Source of the DNA: Chaetomium olivaceum
Taxonomy: Eukaryota > Ascomycota > Sordariomycetes > Sordariales > Chaetomiaceae
Reading direction: 5' to 3'
Assembly: GCA_039881045.1 (NCBI GenBank)
Contig: JAYWVB010000046.1
Span: forward strand, 62,001 to 126,000
DNA length: 64,000 bases
The notes under the pieces were generated by a model. The model had not been told where the DNA came from, ran no database searches, and saw nothing but the letters and a program-made list of their open reading frames with translations. This document shows positions 33,201 through 43,753 of this stretch, in pieces. The first letter of the stretch is position 1, and each line of letters begins with the position of its first letter. The translations under genes were made by a program, and so were the position numbers.

Positions 33201-34418
33201 CAGGATGCCACGTCTGAGTCTCTGTCGCTATCCGTGGACGGTAGCCCCGACCCCAAGCTGAGCACCGACTTGATCATCGCCATGTCCTGGACGCGGTCGC
33301 TGTGCGTGACGCCGGTCGAAGCGTACACGGCAGATGCCGTCCTCCACAGGCGCAACAGCCTGTTCCCGGCCCGCGCCAAAACGGAGATTACTGAGTTGAT
33401 GATTAAGGGCGTCGACCAACTCCAGCGGCAGGGCGTCATCTCCAAGTCGTCGTCGAAATGGTCCAACGGGCGGCGCTGGCGCTTCAACACGCGGGTTCTC
33501 GACTCCCTTGAGAAATCCGCGCAGCAACACAAGTTTGCCAAGGCGGTTGAATTCAAGAGAGAGCTCGACCAGGCCTTCCGCACGGGCGAGACGAAGAAGC
33601 GCGTGACCTACATCACCAACGACGGCATGATCATGGCCCTTTTGAACCTGCAGGCCAACGGCCGCGTGCGCGTTGAAACAACCGGTCAGCCGAATGTGCC
33701 CATGGGCCACGAGCCGGGTAACTACGAAACCCGCAAGTACACCAAGAAATACATGCACTTCCGCCTCGACGTCCTCCCGGCCGACGCCTACCTATACGAC
33801 GAGCCCGTCACCGCCCCTCAAAATGACAACCAGGAAGCGACAGACAACCATGAAGACGGAGAAGAAACGAAAGAAGACACGACCCTCAGCGACCTGCGCG
33901 CGCGGATCCGCGCCAGCCGGCCACCCACCAGGGGCCCCGGCGGCGCGGTGCCCGTGTGGTGCGACGTGTTCGGGCGCGTCGACGCCGACCGCTGGCTCAA
34001 GTACCTTAGCGCGGTGCTGATCACGTTGGCGTCGCGCGGCTCGATGCGCGCCGAGGAGCTCGCGCGCACCCTGAAGCCGGTCATCATGGTCTTTGAGGCC
34101 GAGCTGATTATGGAGTGGGCGGGGAAGTTGGGGCTGCTGAAATCCCAGCTGGGGGGCATGGCGCCGGCGGTGATGGAGTGGTGGTGGATTGCGGTCGAGG
34201 TGCAGCGCGAGGGGCTGAGGGAGATGGAGGCGGCTGCGGCGGTGGCGGCGGCTGCTGCTAACGCTGCTGCTTCTACTGGTGGTGGTGGTAGTGGTAGTAG
34301 TAGGGGGGTGGGTATGGGCATGTCAGGTGGGAATGGGGGTGGGGGAAGACAGAGGAAGGCTTTGCCCTCAGGGAGGCCGGTCAGGGGTGCTGAGGGTGGT
34401 GGGGAGGTGCAGGCTTAA
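27257..34418 (+). CDS. tfc3: TFIIIC B-block-binding subunit Tfc3/Sfc3 (apparent frameshift)
   Basis: Three exons: 27257-27326, 27500-32824 and 32876-34418. The first intron is GTGAGT...CTGCAG and the second is GTGAGT...CAGCAG. The product is about 2312 aa. The N-terminus is a winged helix (LEVLLEDLIPEIAYSGEKG joined to VSITDLLKIVRQY), as in the B-block-binding subunit, followed by further winged-helix segments. The frame slips in the G-rich run 28593-28610, where one missing G would restore it. Other visible parts are an Ala/Glu repeat (29131-29290), a Gly/Arg/Lys patch beside a C2H2-like CEKCGGAWKNDLGLKYH, an AT-hook-like GRPPK (about residue 1725) and a conserved C-terminal domain. The protein recognises the internal B box of tRNA genes and recruits TFIIIB for RNA polymerase III. 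It ends in an Ala/Gly-rich tail. Exon 1 and the first intron were chosen to complete the winged helix. Confidence 0.93.
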
Positions 34419-34935
34419 AGGGGCGGGAGGTGTTGGGGAGGGAAAAGTGTGCGAAGAGTGCGTTGTATGATAAGATCAGGCGAGGAAGGGGGGTGTTCAT
34501 TTGGAGTTTGGCTCTTTTGTCCTTTGGTGGTTGGCCATTGGGATACCCCGAGATGGTTATCAAGGGGTCAAAAGTCCTTGGGGTTAAAAGGTTGGAGTGC
34601 GATACCCTTTTCGGATGTACATCGCATAACCTGGAGTTAACGGAAGCCGTGTGGGCGTTGTTATTTACACAATTCCACCATTTATCAATGGTACGATGGA
34701 GTATCGGGGAAAATATGAGGCCTTGATTTTGACCTTTGCTGTTTGTTGTCTTGTAACCAATGCTACCTGCTGCTAGGCATATGGAAGGCGCTATCCTGAG
34801 CTGACAAGTAATGCCAAAGCTAAAACACGGATAATGAATGTCTATCCAACTCCTGAACTCCGCCCCAATGTCCATGCCGGTGGTGAGTTCAGTGGATAGG
34901 AAAGGAAAAAGACTACTCCGTCCTTTCCATCAACC
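34419..34935. other. Convergent intergenic region between tfc3 and ubc6
   Basis: 517 bp between two 3' ends. No gene or repeat is recognised. Confidence 0.4.
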
Positions 34936-35998
34936 TCATGCGAACATGACCTTGGCAATCACGGCCGCCAGCAAGACAGCCACGGCGACAATCAATCGGT
35001 CCAGCCACACTGTGCCTTCATCCGCCGCCCTCCGCTGAATCTGCTGTAGCGGCGGGCCAGCCGCCACCGGAAGTGGACTCGGCGGACGTACCGTCTTGTC
35101 GGCTGCGGTACCGTCTGCTGTTGCTGCTGCTGCTGTGCACTGCCCAAAGATGACGACGATGACGGCAACACAGGCGGCGCCGTCTGCACAAACCCCTCCG
35201 CCAGCGCATCACTCTCACTCTCCCCATCCCCCGTCCCACTCCCACCTTCCTCCCTCGCCTTCTTCCCCTTCGCGGCCTCCATCTCATCCCGCCACCCCAT
35301 CTTCAACTCCTCCGGCACCACCACCACCTCCGCCTTTCCCGCCCCCTCCCCTAATTCCCTCACCCGCTCCTCACACTCCCCCAAAATCTCCCGATTGCTC
35401 TTCCCCCCACAGCACACCCCGCACCTCCCCCCTGACTCTCCCCAGCCATCCTCCGCCGCACCCCCTCCGCCGCCTCCAACCCCCCGAGCTGGCCCTTCAC
35501 GTCCGTCTCCATAAACGTCCTCAGCGCCACCAGCGCCGTGCGGATCCCCCACGCGGGCTGCCACGTCTCTTCGTGGTGGCCCGAGATGCTGAGGCAGATC
35601 TCGCGGTTGGTTTCGAAGCGGCCCGAGGGCGTCAGGAAGCGGAACGAGGGCGGGCGTAAGGGGTAGCCCGGCGGGAGCACGATGCGGCCGTGGTAGATGC
35701 CGTGCTCAAAGGGCGAGGCCGGCGGGCCCCGCAGCGTGAAGTGCCACTCGAAGAGGTCCGTTTCCAGCGGCTCCGCGTGGTAGTCCGCGGACGGCGTGGT
35801 GGTGAGTTCGTGGGCTTCGCGGACTGTTTGGGGGAAGGGGGTTAGTTGGGGGGTGGTTGGTTGGTTTGTTGGGGGGGGGGGGGGGGGGTGGTGGGAAAGG
35901 AGGGGAGGGGTTGGCGGGCGGGTAAAAAAAAACGTACGGATGCGGCGGATGGTGGGGGATTTGGAGTTGAATTTGGGTGTTGGCGTTGCGGTTGACAT
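34936..35998 (-). CDS. ubc6: Ubiquitin-conjugating enzyme E2 Ubc6, ER tail-anchored (two apparent frameshifts)
   Basis: Exon 1 is 35938-35998 and exon 2 is 34936-35823. The 114-nt intron carries a run of 18 C (on the coding strand) near the acceptor. The splice gives RRILREAHEL, as in Ubc6/UBE2J. The catalytic Cys97 lies in EICLSISGHHEETW, the non-canonical E2 site of this family, and GIRTALVALRTFM follows. After the core the frame slips at a run of six G (plus-strand C6, 35427-35432). A seventh G would lead into CGVCCGGKSNREIL, also typical. A second slip near 35050-35110 leads to the C-terminal anchor VWLDRLIVAVAVLLAAVIAKVMFA, ending at 34936. With two added bases the length is about 316 aa. 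Ubc6 supplies ubiquitin for ER-associated degradation with the Doa10 ligase. Confidence 0.9.
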
Positions 35999-37111
35999 TG
36001 CGCGCGATGGAATGGATTGTAAAGGGAAGAAGACGTGGGCGTTTGGATTGGGAGGTGGTGTCTGTCGTGGGTTGTTGATTTGTTGGGTATCTAATTTGTG
36101 GTGGGTTGAAGTTAGAGGTTGTAGAAATCGTTAATTGTAAAGTTGTTGATCTGTCAAGTTCGATGCGCGTTGGCAATCGCGGCTGATGACGAAGGAGGGA
36201 CAAAGCGGCCCAGCTGCAGCCAGGATGCGACACTGCCGAGCCTAAAGGTACCTGGAAATAAGGGTTTCTCAAAGAAATGCAGATTCAACTCTGAAACTGG
36301 TAGTTTTTTACTGATAGTTTTGTACACCGAATTAACTAATATGCACATGCTCACATCAAGTTGGTGTTCATTCTAGAAGATAAAAGACAATACCGTGTCT
36401 GCGACAGATAACGTTCCACGCCTTATCGCCGGTGATTGCGGGTCAGCCGGAGGTGTGGGGTTCGAGTTGCCCCGTGCTTGGCACCATCTCCCGGACCCAC
36501 ACCGGAACCATCAAGGTTCTTTACCGGGACCATCTACCCGTAGAATTGCTTAGTTGCGTGCCAACTTAAACTTTGGAGACTTGTCAACCAATAGGAAGAT
36601 ATGCTAGACAAAGAAGAGGGTGCAAAAGGGTGCATTAAATTCAAATAGGTTATTCAGCTTCAACCCAAGGGGTTCGAATGGCGAGATAGACTAGTCCCGT
36701 TTCCATAAACACTAGCCTCCAGTTTCATATTGAATGTGAGTTTAGTACGCATATTGTCTGTATACTACTGAGGTTTATAATATCTTCTATTGTACTTATT
36801 CTCCCGGCATTAATGCCATGTACCTGGGCCGAGATGTCACGACACGCTCCTTCCCCGGTCTAGGCCGTCACGCAAATAGGCTAGCTAGGTCGTTCTTTCC
36901 CAAGTACCGAGATCTGTCTCAACTGTGCTTAGTCGTCAAACCCTGATGTGCTTTTTGTGCTCACACAGATTCCTAAATCCTAGATCATACTCCGATTGAA
37001 TTATTTCCTAGTCATCCCCCACCTTGGGCGCTCTGTGCGACCCCGGCTCCTCGACTTGATAACCTCTGATACCTACCTACATTGTTCCATCAACCGCACC
37101 CTACTGACACC
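35999..37111. other. Intergenic region between ubc6 and the zinc-finger gene
   Basis: 1.1 kb with the divergent promoters of both genes. From about 36240 to 37000 it is A/T-rich compared with the flanks. A tRNA T-arm-like piece near 36470 does not belong to a complete tRNA (see rejected items). Confidence 0.4.
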
Positions 37112-38387
37112 ATGACCTTTACCTGTAAGCAGTGCGACATCGAGGTTGCTAGCAGGGCTGCTCTCGTGGAACATTGGCGGGAGCGGCGAGAGCAGGATGA
37201 TAAGCACTACCATTGCGCCAAGTGCATGCAGCTATTCTACACTCCGGGGGCTGCGGATCGCCACCATAAGGAGGTAGGCGCGTCGGAATCATGCCCTTCG
37301 GAAACCGCTCCAAGCTGACCTCTTCAAGTTCCACGCGGCCAAGCAGGACCTCGGCTGCCCTGTTTGCATTGAGCGATTCCTCTCGGCCAGCGCTCTGATC
37401 GAACATATTGAGAAGAACCGTTGCACAAGACTCAAAAACGATGACTATGCCGCCCGTCGCGAACAAAAGCTCGCCTTTACGAGAGAGTTGCAACGCCGCG
37501 AATTTGAAAACCCCAGTCTGCCGGTGGCGGGGGGTCCCGGTGTAGCTGGCGTTCCAGCCGTCCGGAAGGCGCCGTACAACTTCACACAGTATCTCTCCTT
37601 GACCAAGGATATCGATCCAAGGGCCCCTCCCGGTTCCGCAACCCTTCCGCCAAACGCAGAAAACACGGCACGGTCCGACGTTTTCAAGTTAGCCACGAAT
37701 GAGGCCGAGTTTCCCCAATTGTGTGGACGACTGGACGGTCTGTCCATCGGCGGACCTGGCGGCAAAGCAGAGAAACAGCCCGCAAGCGCATGGGCTACGA
37801 AGAAGAACCTCTTCCCAGATGCCCCTGCCCCGGTACGCCCCGCCCACGAGGGACAAGATGTCCAGCAGCCGGTCGACGCCGAGGAGCCGAAATGGTCGGA
37901 CCATGATCCTCGGAATCCGGGCTGGGATGCCCGCAAGTACTATGTGACATACCTTAACAAGTACAAGTGTCCACATGACCGCTGCCCGTAAGCATCGTGT
38001 CCCGTGTCCAAGATTGGCGCAGTCGAGAGGAAGAGCACTGACAGTTCCCACAGCAAGTCGTTTCCGAGGGCGGGAGGTCTTCGCGGCCACCTTCTCTCGG
38101 CCTCGCACACGAGCCAGTTCAAGGTGCAGTGCCCCCGATGCTTCAAATGGTTCAACACCATGGCGGCCATTACAGCTCACGTTGAATCGCAGAGCGCGCG
38201 TTGCGACCTCCGCTCGACGGACGGCCACCGCGAGTTGATCGACCAGATGACGGCGGGTATCATCGATACGGCGGGCAAGCACGAGGATGGCACGGTGAAA
38301 TACACAGTCCCCGACTCTGCTCGCCAATATTTCGGCACCTCTCAGGGCAAATGGGCTGCGGAACAGCGCAATCAGCAGCGCGGCTAG
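37112..38387 (+). CDS. C2H2 zinc-finger protein, uncharacterised
   Basis: Three exons: 37112-37273, 37329-37987 and 38054-38387. The product is 384 aa in a continuous frame. The start MTFTCKQC was chosen as the first ATG. N-terminal C2H2-like units follow one another: CKQCDIEV, CAKCMQLFYTPGAADRHH, and CPVCIERFLSASALIEHIEKNRC (created by the first splice). A polar linker follows, with a KWSDHDPRNPGWDARKYYV motif. Then come CPHDRCPKSFPRAGGLRGH (created by the second splice) and CPRCFKWFNTMAAITAHVESQSARC. Arrangements of this sort with HIEKNRC-type ends are common in Pezizomycotina, where many copies are annotated only as C2H2 finger proteins. DNA or RNA binding is likely but the target is unknown. 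It ends in a region with YTVPDSARQYFGTSQG. Confidence 0.88.
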
Positions 38388-38956
38388 GGATCCAACGACG
38401 TTGCTGAGGGTGGCGGTGATGAGCAAGCTCGGAAGCAAGACTAGTGGAATGGTAAAAGCGAGTGGGATCTAGGGCTTAGCGATGGCCGGAAGAAATGAGC
38501 CAAGGGTGGAACTCGGGGGACGATGATGTCTTCACTTGTCTTGTATGTACTATGTAAAGTAAACAGCGCACAATTTTTCTGCTTCATGGCTGATGATTTT
38601 GTCTTTGCTCTTCAACAAGTTTGATGCACAAGGATGAATAATTCAACGCGACGCGTGGGCCTGGGGCATTGCCTTGCATAATTACAGGGTCTTCCTGGTC
38701 CGAGCGTTCCGCGGAAGCAGCAATTCTTCCCGCAACGCAGCGCCATTGGTCTGGGGAGTTTGAGGTTTGTTGAGGCTGAGCTAACGGCGACCTCGCACCC
38801 CTGTAATGGAGTTTTGGGGTTCCATGGGCTCGGGATTTCTGCTGGACCTCCTGTCCTCTCTTTTGCAAAACCCACGACACAGACACCCTGACGATAATAA
38901 TGGACCGATAGTCACAACGCGCACCGACCTCCCGGACCCGCTACACTCAGCGACTA
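38388..38956. other. Intergenic region between the zinc-finger gene and pfa3
   Basis: 569 bp holding the 3' UTR of the zinc-finger gene and the pfa3 promoter. Nothing else is seen. Confidence 0.4.
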
Positions 38957-41272
38957 ATGGATGCGACGCCTTTAACACCGTTCGATCCCTCCGACCCCTC
39001 CGACGACCCCTCCTACTCTTATTCCTACGCGAACACCGTTAGTAACAACAGCAACACCAGCAACACCAACCTTACCAACATCACCAACAATAACATCAAC
39101 AATACCAACGCCATGGGCTCGGTTCGCCGCTGGGCCCGCAGACTTGAGCGGTCATGCTGCACCTGCGCAAAGTACTTCCCGCTGGTTTTCGTGTACGGGT
39201 TGACTACCTGGGCCGCCTATGTCCTGATCATGCTCTGCTCCAAACCGTCCAAGGTGACTTGGCTCGGTGAGTTCTCCCCGTCAACCCGATTTCAACCTCT
39301 TTTTTTTTTCTCTCTCCACTTTTTTAAGCCTGCTAACCAATGTCTTTCTTCTCCCGATTTAGGAACGCCCACTGCCGTTGGTGGCATCACCCTCTACCTC
39401 CTTCTCAACTGGTGCTACACGGCCGCCGTCTTCACCCCCCCGGGTAGCACCACCAACGACAATGGCTACAGCACGCTCCCGACCCATGCCGCCCCGACCG
39501 CCACCTCCTTCACTGTCAAGTCCAATGGTGAGCTGCGTTTCTGCAAGAAGTGCCAGGCCCGCAAGCCCGACCGCGCCCACCACTGCTCCACCTGCCGCCG
39601 CTGCGTGCTCAAGATGGACCACCACTGCCCCTGGCTAGCCACCTGCGTCGGCCTCCGCAACCACAAGTCCTTCCTGCTCTTCCTCATCTACACCACCCTC
39701 TACTGCTTCTATTGCTTCGCCGCGTCAGGCGCCTGGGTGTGGGAGGAGATCTTCGCTACCAGCGCTACTACCGTCGAGAGTCTGATGCCGGTGAACTACA
39801 TCATGCTGTCCATCATCTCCGGCATCATCGGGATCGTCATTGGCGCCTTTTCCGGCTGGCACATCTACCTAGCCTCCAAAGGGCAGACAACCATCGAGTG
39901 TCTGGAGAAGACACGCTACCTCTCCCCCCTACGCCAGAGCATGCACCGGACCTACATCAACCAGCACACCCGGGGCAGGGCATTAACCTACCCTCCTACG
40001 GCCAGCAGCTCCTCGACATCCATCAGAACGCCCTACCCGGCATCACCCGCCCGGAAGAAGGCGAAGAGCTGCGCCCGGAGCCCGCCCGCAGCACCCCGCG
40101 ACGGAACCACCCCCGCACCCACACCCCCGACATCGAGTACGGGTCCCCGTCCCGGCGCACCGGCACCGAGCCCGACCTGCAGGCCGGCACGCGGCGCTTC
40201 ACGCCGGACGAGATGGAGCGCTACCGCGCCCGCAAGCGCTACGAGGAGTACCTGGACGAGCAGGACTCGACGCGCCTGCCCAACGCCTTCGACCTCGGCC
40301 CCCGCCGCAACCTGCTGCACCTGTTTGGCCACAACCCGTGGCTGTGGCCTGTGCCTGTGAGTAATACCACGGGCGACGGCTGGAGCTGGGAGCCGAACCC
40401 GGCGTGGGTGAGTGCGAGGGAGCGGTTGGCCAGGGAGAGGGAGCAGCAGGCGGAGCGGGAGAGGGTGGCGGGGTGGGGGGCGGTGGATGATGGCGGGGAG
40501 GAGGAGGAGGAGGATGGTTATGACAATACTGGGAGAGGGCAATGGCCTGCTCGGCGTGCAGGGCGGCGCAGGGAGGCACTACCTCGGCCCCCGCCCTCCA
40601 CAACCAAACCAAACCCAACAGCAACGCCCCAACGAGTGGCGCTACACACCTACTGCCAGGAATACCCTCTACCCCTCCGCCACCAACATGGCCGGCGGCC
40701 GCAAAACCCCCAGCAAAGCCGACCGCATCCTCGGCCGCGACCCGAACTTGTACGCCGACGGCGTCTCCACCCCCGGTGCCGGTGCCGGTGCCGGTGGGCA
40801 GGGCGAGTCAGTCTCGCTTAGGCGGCTGAGCCCGGCTACGGGGCGGACGATCGAGGACGAGCTGGACGAGATTGACCGTGCTGATGATGACGACGGCGCG
40901 GACGATGACGATGATGATGATGACGATGATAATGATAGCAATGGCAACGATGATGGCGCGAGGAATGGGGGTGGGAAAGGTGCGGGGCCACAACAACACC
41001 AGAAATCACAACAACAGCAACGACAGCAACCACAAATTCAACAAATAGGACCGTCACAAAACCAACAACCACAAAACCAACAGCACCAACAACGAGCCGA
41101 AGCGGAATGCCGCGCCCTCAACGTCGTCACCAACGCCCGCTGGGGGAATAGAAGCCCCGGCCCCGGCGCAAGTACCCTGCTCAGGGGACCTGCGTCGCCT
41201 GCGTCGCCGGCGATGCTGAGCAGTGCGGGTGCGTCGGGTGGTGAGGAGGAGGATGATGAGGGGGTTGATTGA
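38957..41272 (+). CDS. pfa3: Palmitoyltransferase Pfa3, DHHC type (two apparent frameshifts)
   Basis: Exon 1 is 38957-39266 and exon 2 starts at 39363, with a 96-nt intron (GTGAGT...TTTAG). Membrane segments around FPLVFVYGLTTWAAYVLIM and GGITLYLLLNWCYTAAVF precede the cysteine-rich domain (CKKCQARKPDRAHHCSTCRRC). The catalytic DHHC lies at residues 189-192 and two more membrane segments follow. The frame slips at the G4 run 39972-39975 (one base missing) and again at 40531-40539 (one base too many). Between them lies the Pfa3-like tail NTTGDGWSWEPNPAWVSARERL. After the second slip the sequence runs through HYLGPRPPQPNQT to an Asp-rich and Gln-rich end. The total is about 739 aa. Pfa3 palmitoylates the vacuole-fusion protein Vac8 in yeast. 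The Asn-rich first 50 residues may be untranslated, with ATG 39112 as the alternative start. Confidence 0.9.
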
Positions 41273-43753
41273 GTTAATTGATTTACACGGTATTGATTGG
41301 GCGGTGGTGGTGGTGGTAATGTGGTAATGTGGTTGGTTGGGTTTTGGGGGGTATGGTTGGTTAGGGTTTTGGTTGATTAAGGTTTAAGTCGATTAGGGTT
41401 CTGGTTGGGGTCTAGGTGCTTGGTATGGGTGTCTGCCTGTTGGTATGGGCGCCTGTTGGTATAGGGTGCCTGTCGGTAGGGAGGAGGGAAAGGGGGGGAG
41501 GCAGGGAGGGGGGGTTGTATTATTCTTGGTTAACTAAGGTACGTGACGCCGGCCTTTCCTTTCCTTTACGTGGGTACGTGGGGAGGGGTAGGCTTGTTAC
41601 TTTCAGGAAGCGTTTGAGCAAGCGACGGCTTGGAGGAAGCGTATTCTTAAAGCGGGTATTCTCAGAAGCGGTTTCTTTTTGGGTGGTAATTTGTGTTGTT
41701 GTAGGAATAAGACTATACATGTACAGATGGTGGATGAAGACCTGAAGATCTGAGATGGGTCTTTAGTTAGCGATTTTGAACCATTTATTACCCTACCCCT
41801 TCCTTATCTTCTCTTCCTTCTCGTTGCCAGACCGCCCTAAGTAGGCAGTCTCTCAACCCCATTATCTTCCCTAGCTAAGGTAGGAAGGAGACCAAAAAAA
41901 AAAGGCCAGCTACATACAATCCGACTCCCACTCTGATAAATAACAACAACACACAACGCCTCCAACCAACCCTGCGTGTAATAAGCCCAAACTCCCGATT
42001 AGTATCTTACTTCCATTTTTTGTCTTTCCTCTTGTGGCACGTCGGGTAGCATACCCACACCACCCACCCCCACTCCCCCTGCCTCGTTGCCTTTTTCCCC
42101 CATCATCCGAAGAAAGTGTGGTGTCACAGGAATGGGATCAGCTGATCGCACCGTTCCATCCCGTCCCGTGCCATCCATCAATGTCCGGCCGATTATCTTG
42201 AAGGGGGGTGGCTCGTCATTTGTGTATGTATCCAAATGTGGTATTTGTTGTGGTGTGTGGTGTGTGTGGTAGGTGGTGATGGGTGGTGGTTGATGTGGTA
42301 AGCGGTGGTGGTGACACTCGCGCTGCCACTAAGGGCGAGATGGCGGGTTGCTGTTGAATGGCCAGGTTGGTCCTGTACCCGGCGTGATATGTAGGATTGA
42401 AAGTACCCAGCGTTGATTAAATGGTGTGTGGTATGAGGGGCATCGCGATATGTTGGCAATGTCCGCGTAACGTAAGAGGAAAGGTCAAAGCGGCAAAGCG
42501 CGAGAAGGGCAGGTTTCACACCGTCATGTCACGTCAAGCATACACAGAGCAAAATTTAAACGAGGAGACATATCTCGATTTTCCCAGCGCGAGTCGCTGG
42601 TAGCAAGCAGTATACAGATCCCATCCGCCCGCCCTCAACGGGGATGCATGCAGTAGAACTCCCCATAAAAACGCAAAAGACAAAATGTCCACACCACCGT
42701 CGTGCCCGCCCGCAAATGCAATCTCAATGAATGCCGCCAAGAGAGACGGCCCCCAAGAACAGTTAGATGCCCGGAGCCCCAGAGAAAAACAAAACAGGTC
42801 ATGCAGAGAAAAACAAAACAGGTCATGACAAAACGCCTGGCGCCCACCGGAAATGGCGCAAGGATGCAAGAGCCGCCCCAACCCCCTTTCAGTATCCACG
42901 GGAGAGAGAAAATGTGTTCATCGAAGGTGAAGTTGACGTGCTGACTAGCAGCGAAAAGAATAGAAAAGAAAAGAGGTGTCCGGCAGCGAGCCTGCCCTGC
43001 CCTGCCCTGCCCCCTGCCGAGATGCGCCGACAGAAACCCAAACCGGCCGACCCATTCCGATGTACATGGACATGCCCAGGTCCCGTCGCCCAGGAAGATC
43101 GATGCACACTCTGCGGTCCCCCACCATCCCAGCCCTTGTTTATGATGTCTTATCCGTCCCTATTTTGCTCCATGCAATGCAGGAGCCCCGCCAGAGGGGT
43201 CGCCGCCATGATCCTTGATCCGCCGCCGAACCAGATGACCACCATCCCTCCTCCTTTTTGACAAGATAAAACAAGTGAAACCCCTCGGTGACATGAAGAG
43301 GGAAGGAAAAACTGAAAGTGGGAATCATCAAACCAACAGCCCGCCATATTTTTTCTTGCTTCTTCCCTGTCTATAAGCCCTTTCGCGCCAGTTCGTAAAT
43401 GTAAGCCTCGCAATGCGGGTATCATGGTGGTATCAGAGGCCGTCCGTTTGGGTCGCCAGGACGTGTCGACGGCGCATGCAAATGCTCTCGAATCCCCTCG
43501 GTAATGCCTCCTGTTTCACCCCAAAAAAACGCCTCCGGTGATGAATAACAAATGAAAAAAATGGTGTCCGGATCTCGCCTCGGTGGCGCCCCTTCCACTC
43601 TTTTATCCATCCCCTTACTGACGGGGAGGATGCGAGGTGGGCTTGAGCCGGAGAAATGTGACGAAAAGCTGCAAAATATGGTGTTGGTACATGCCCGCGG
43701 AATCCTCCACTTCGCAGCCAAAGTATTGCTACAAATATTTTGAGGCGGGATAA
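41273..43753. other. Convergent intergenic region between pfa3 and the phospholipase C gene
   Basis: About 2.5 kb between two 3' ends. The start (41300-41500) is strongly G/T-rich. The remainder has a CAGGTCATG-type duplication near 42785-42830 (two adjacent 22-bp repeats beginning AGAGAAAAACAAAACAGG) and a short CCCTG repeat at 42992-43013. No credible gene is seen. Confidence 0.4.
41330..41485. repeat. G/T-rich low-complexity tract with 19-bp-like repeats
   Basis: The first half repeats GGTT/GGGTTTT-type blocks with several TTAGGG-like words. The second half (41418-41482) contains three to four degenerate copies of a GCCTGTTGGTATGGG unit. The strand asymmetry (G-rich on plus) suggests possible G-quadruplex formation. 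Confidence 0.6.

Noticed and set aside
36450..36505. T-arm-like GTGGGGTTCGAGTTGCCCC followed by GGCACC
   Set aside because: The loop is 8 nt and no D arm, anticodon arm or acceptor partner is found upstream.
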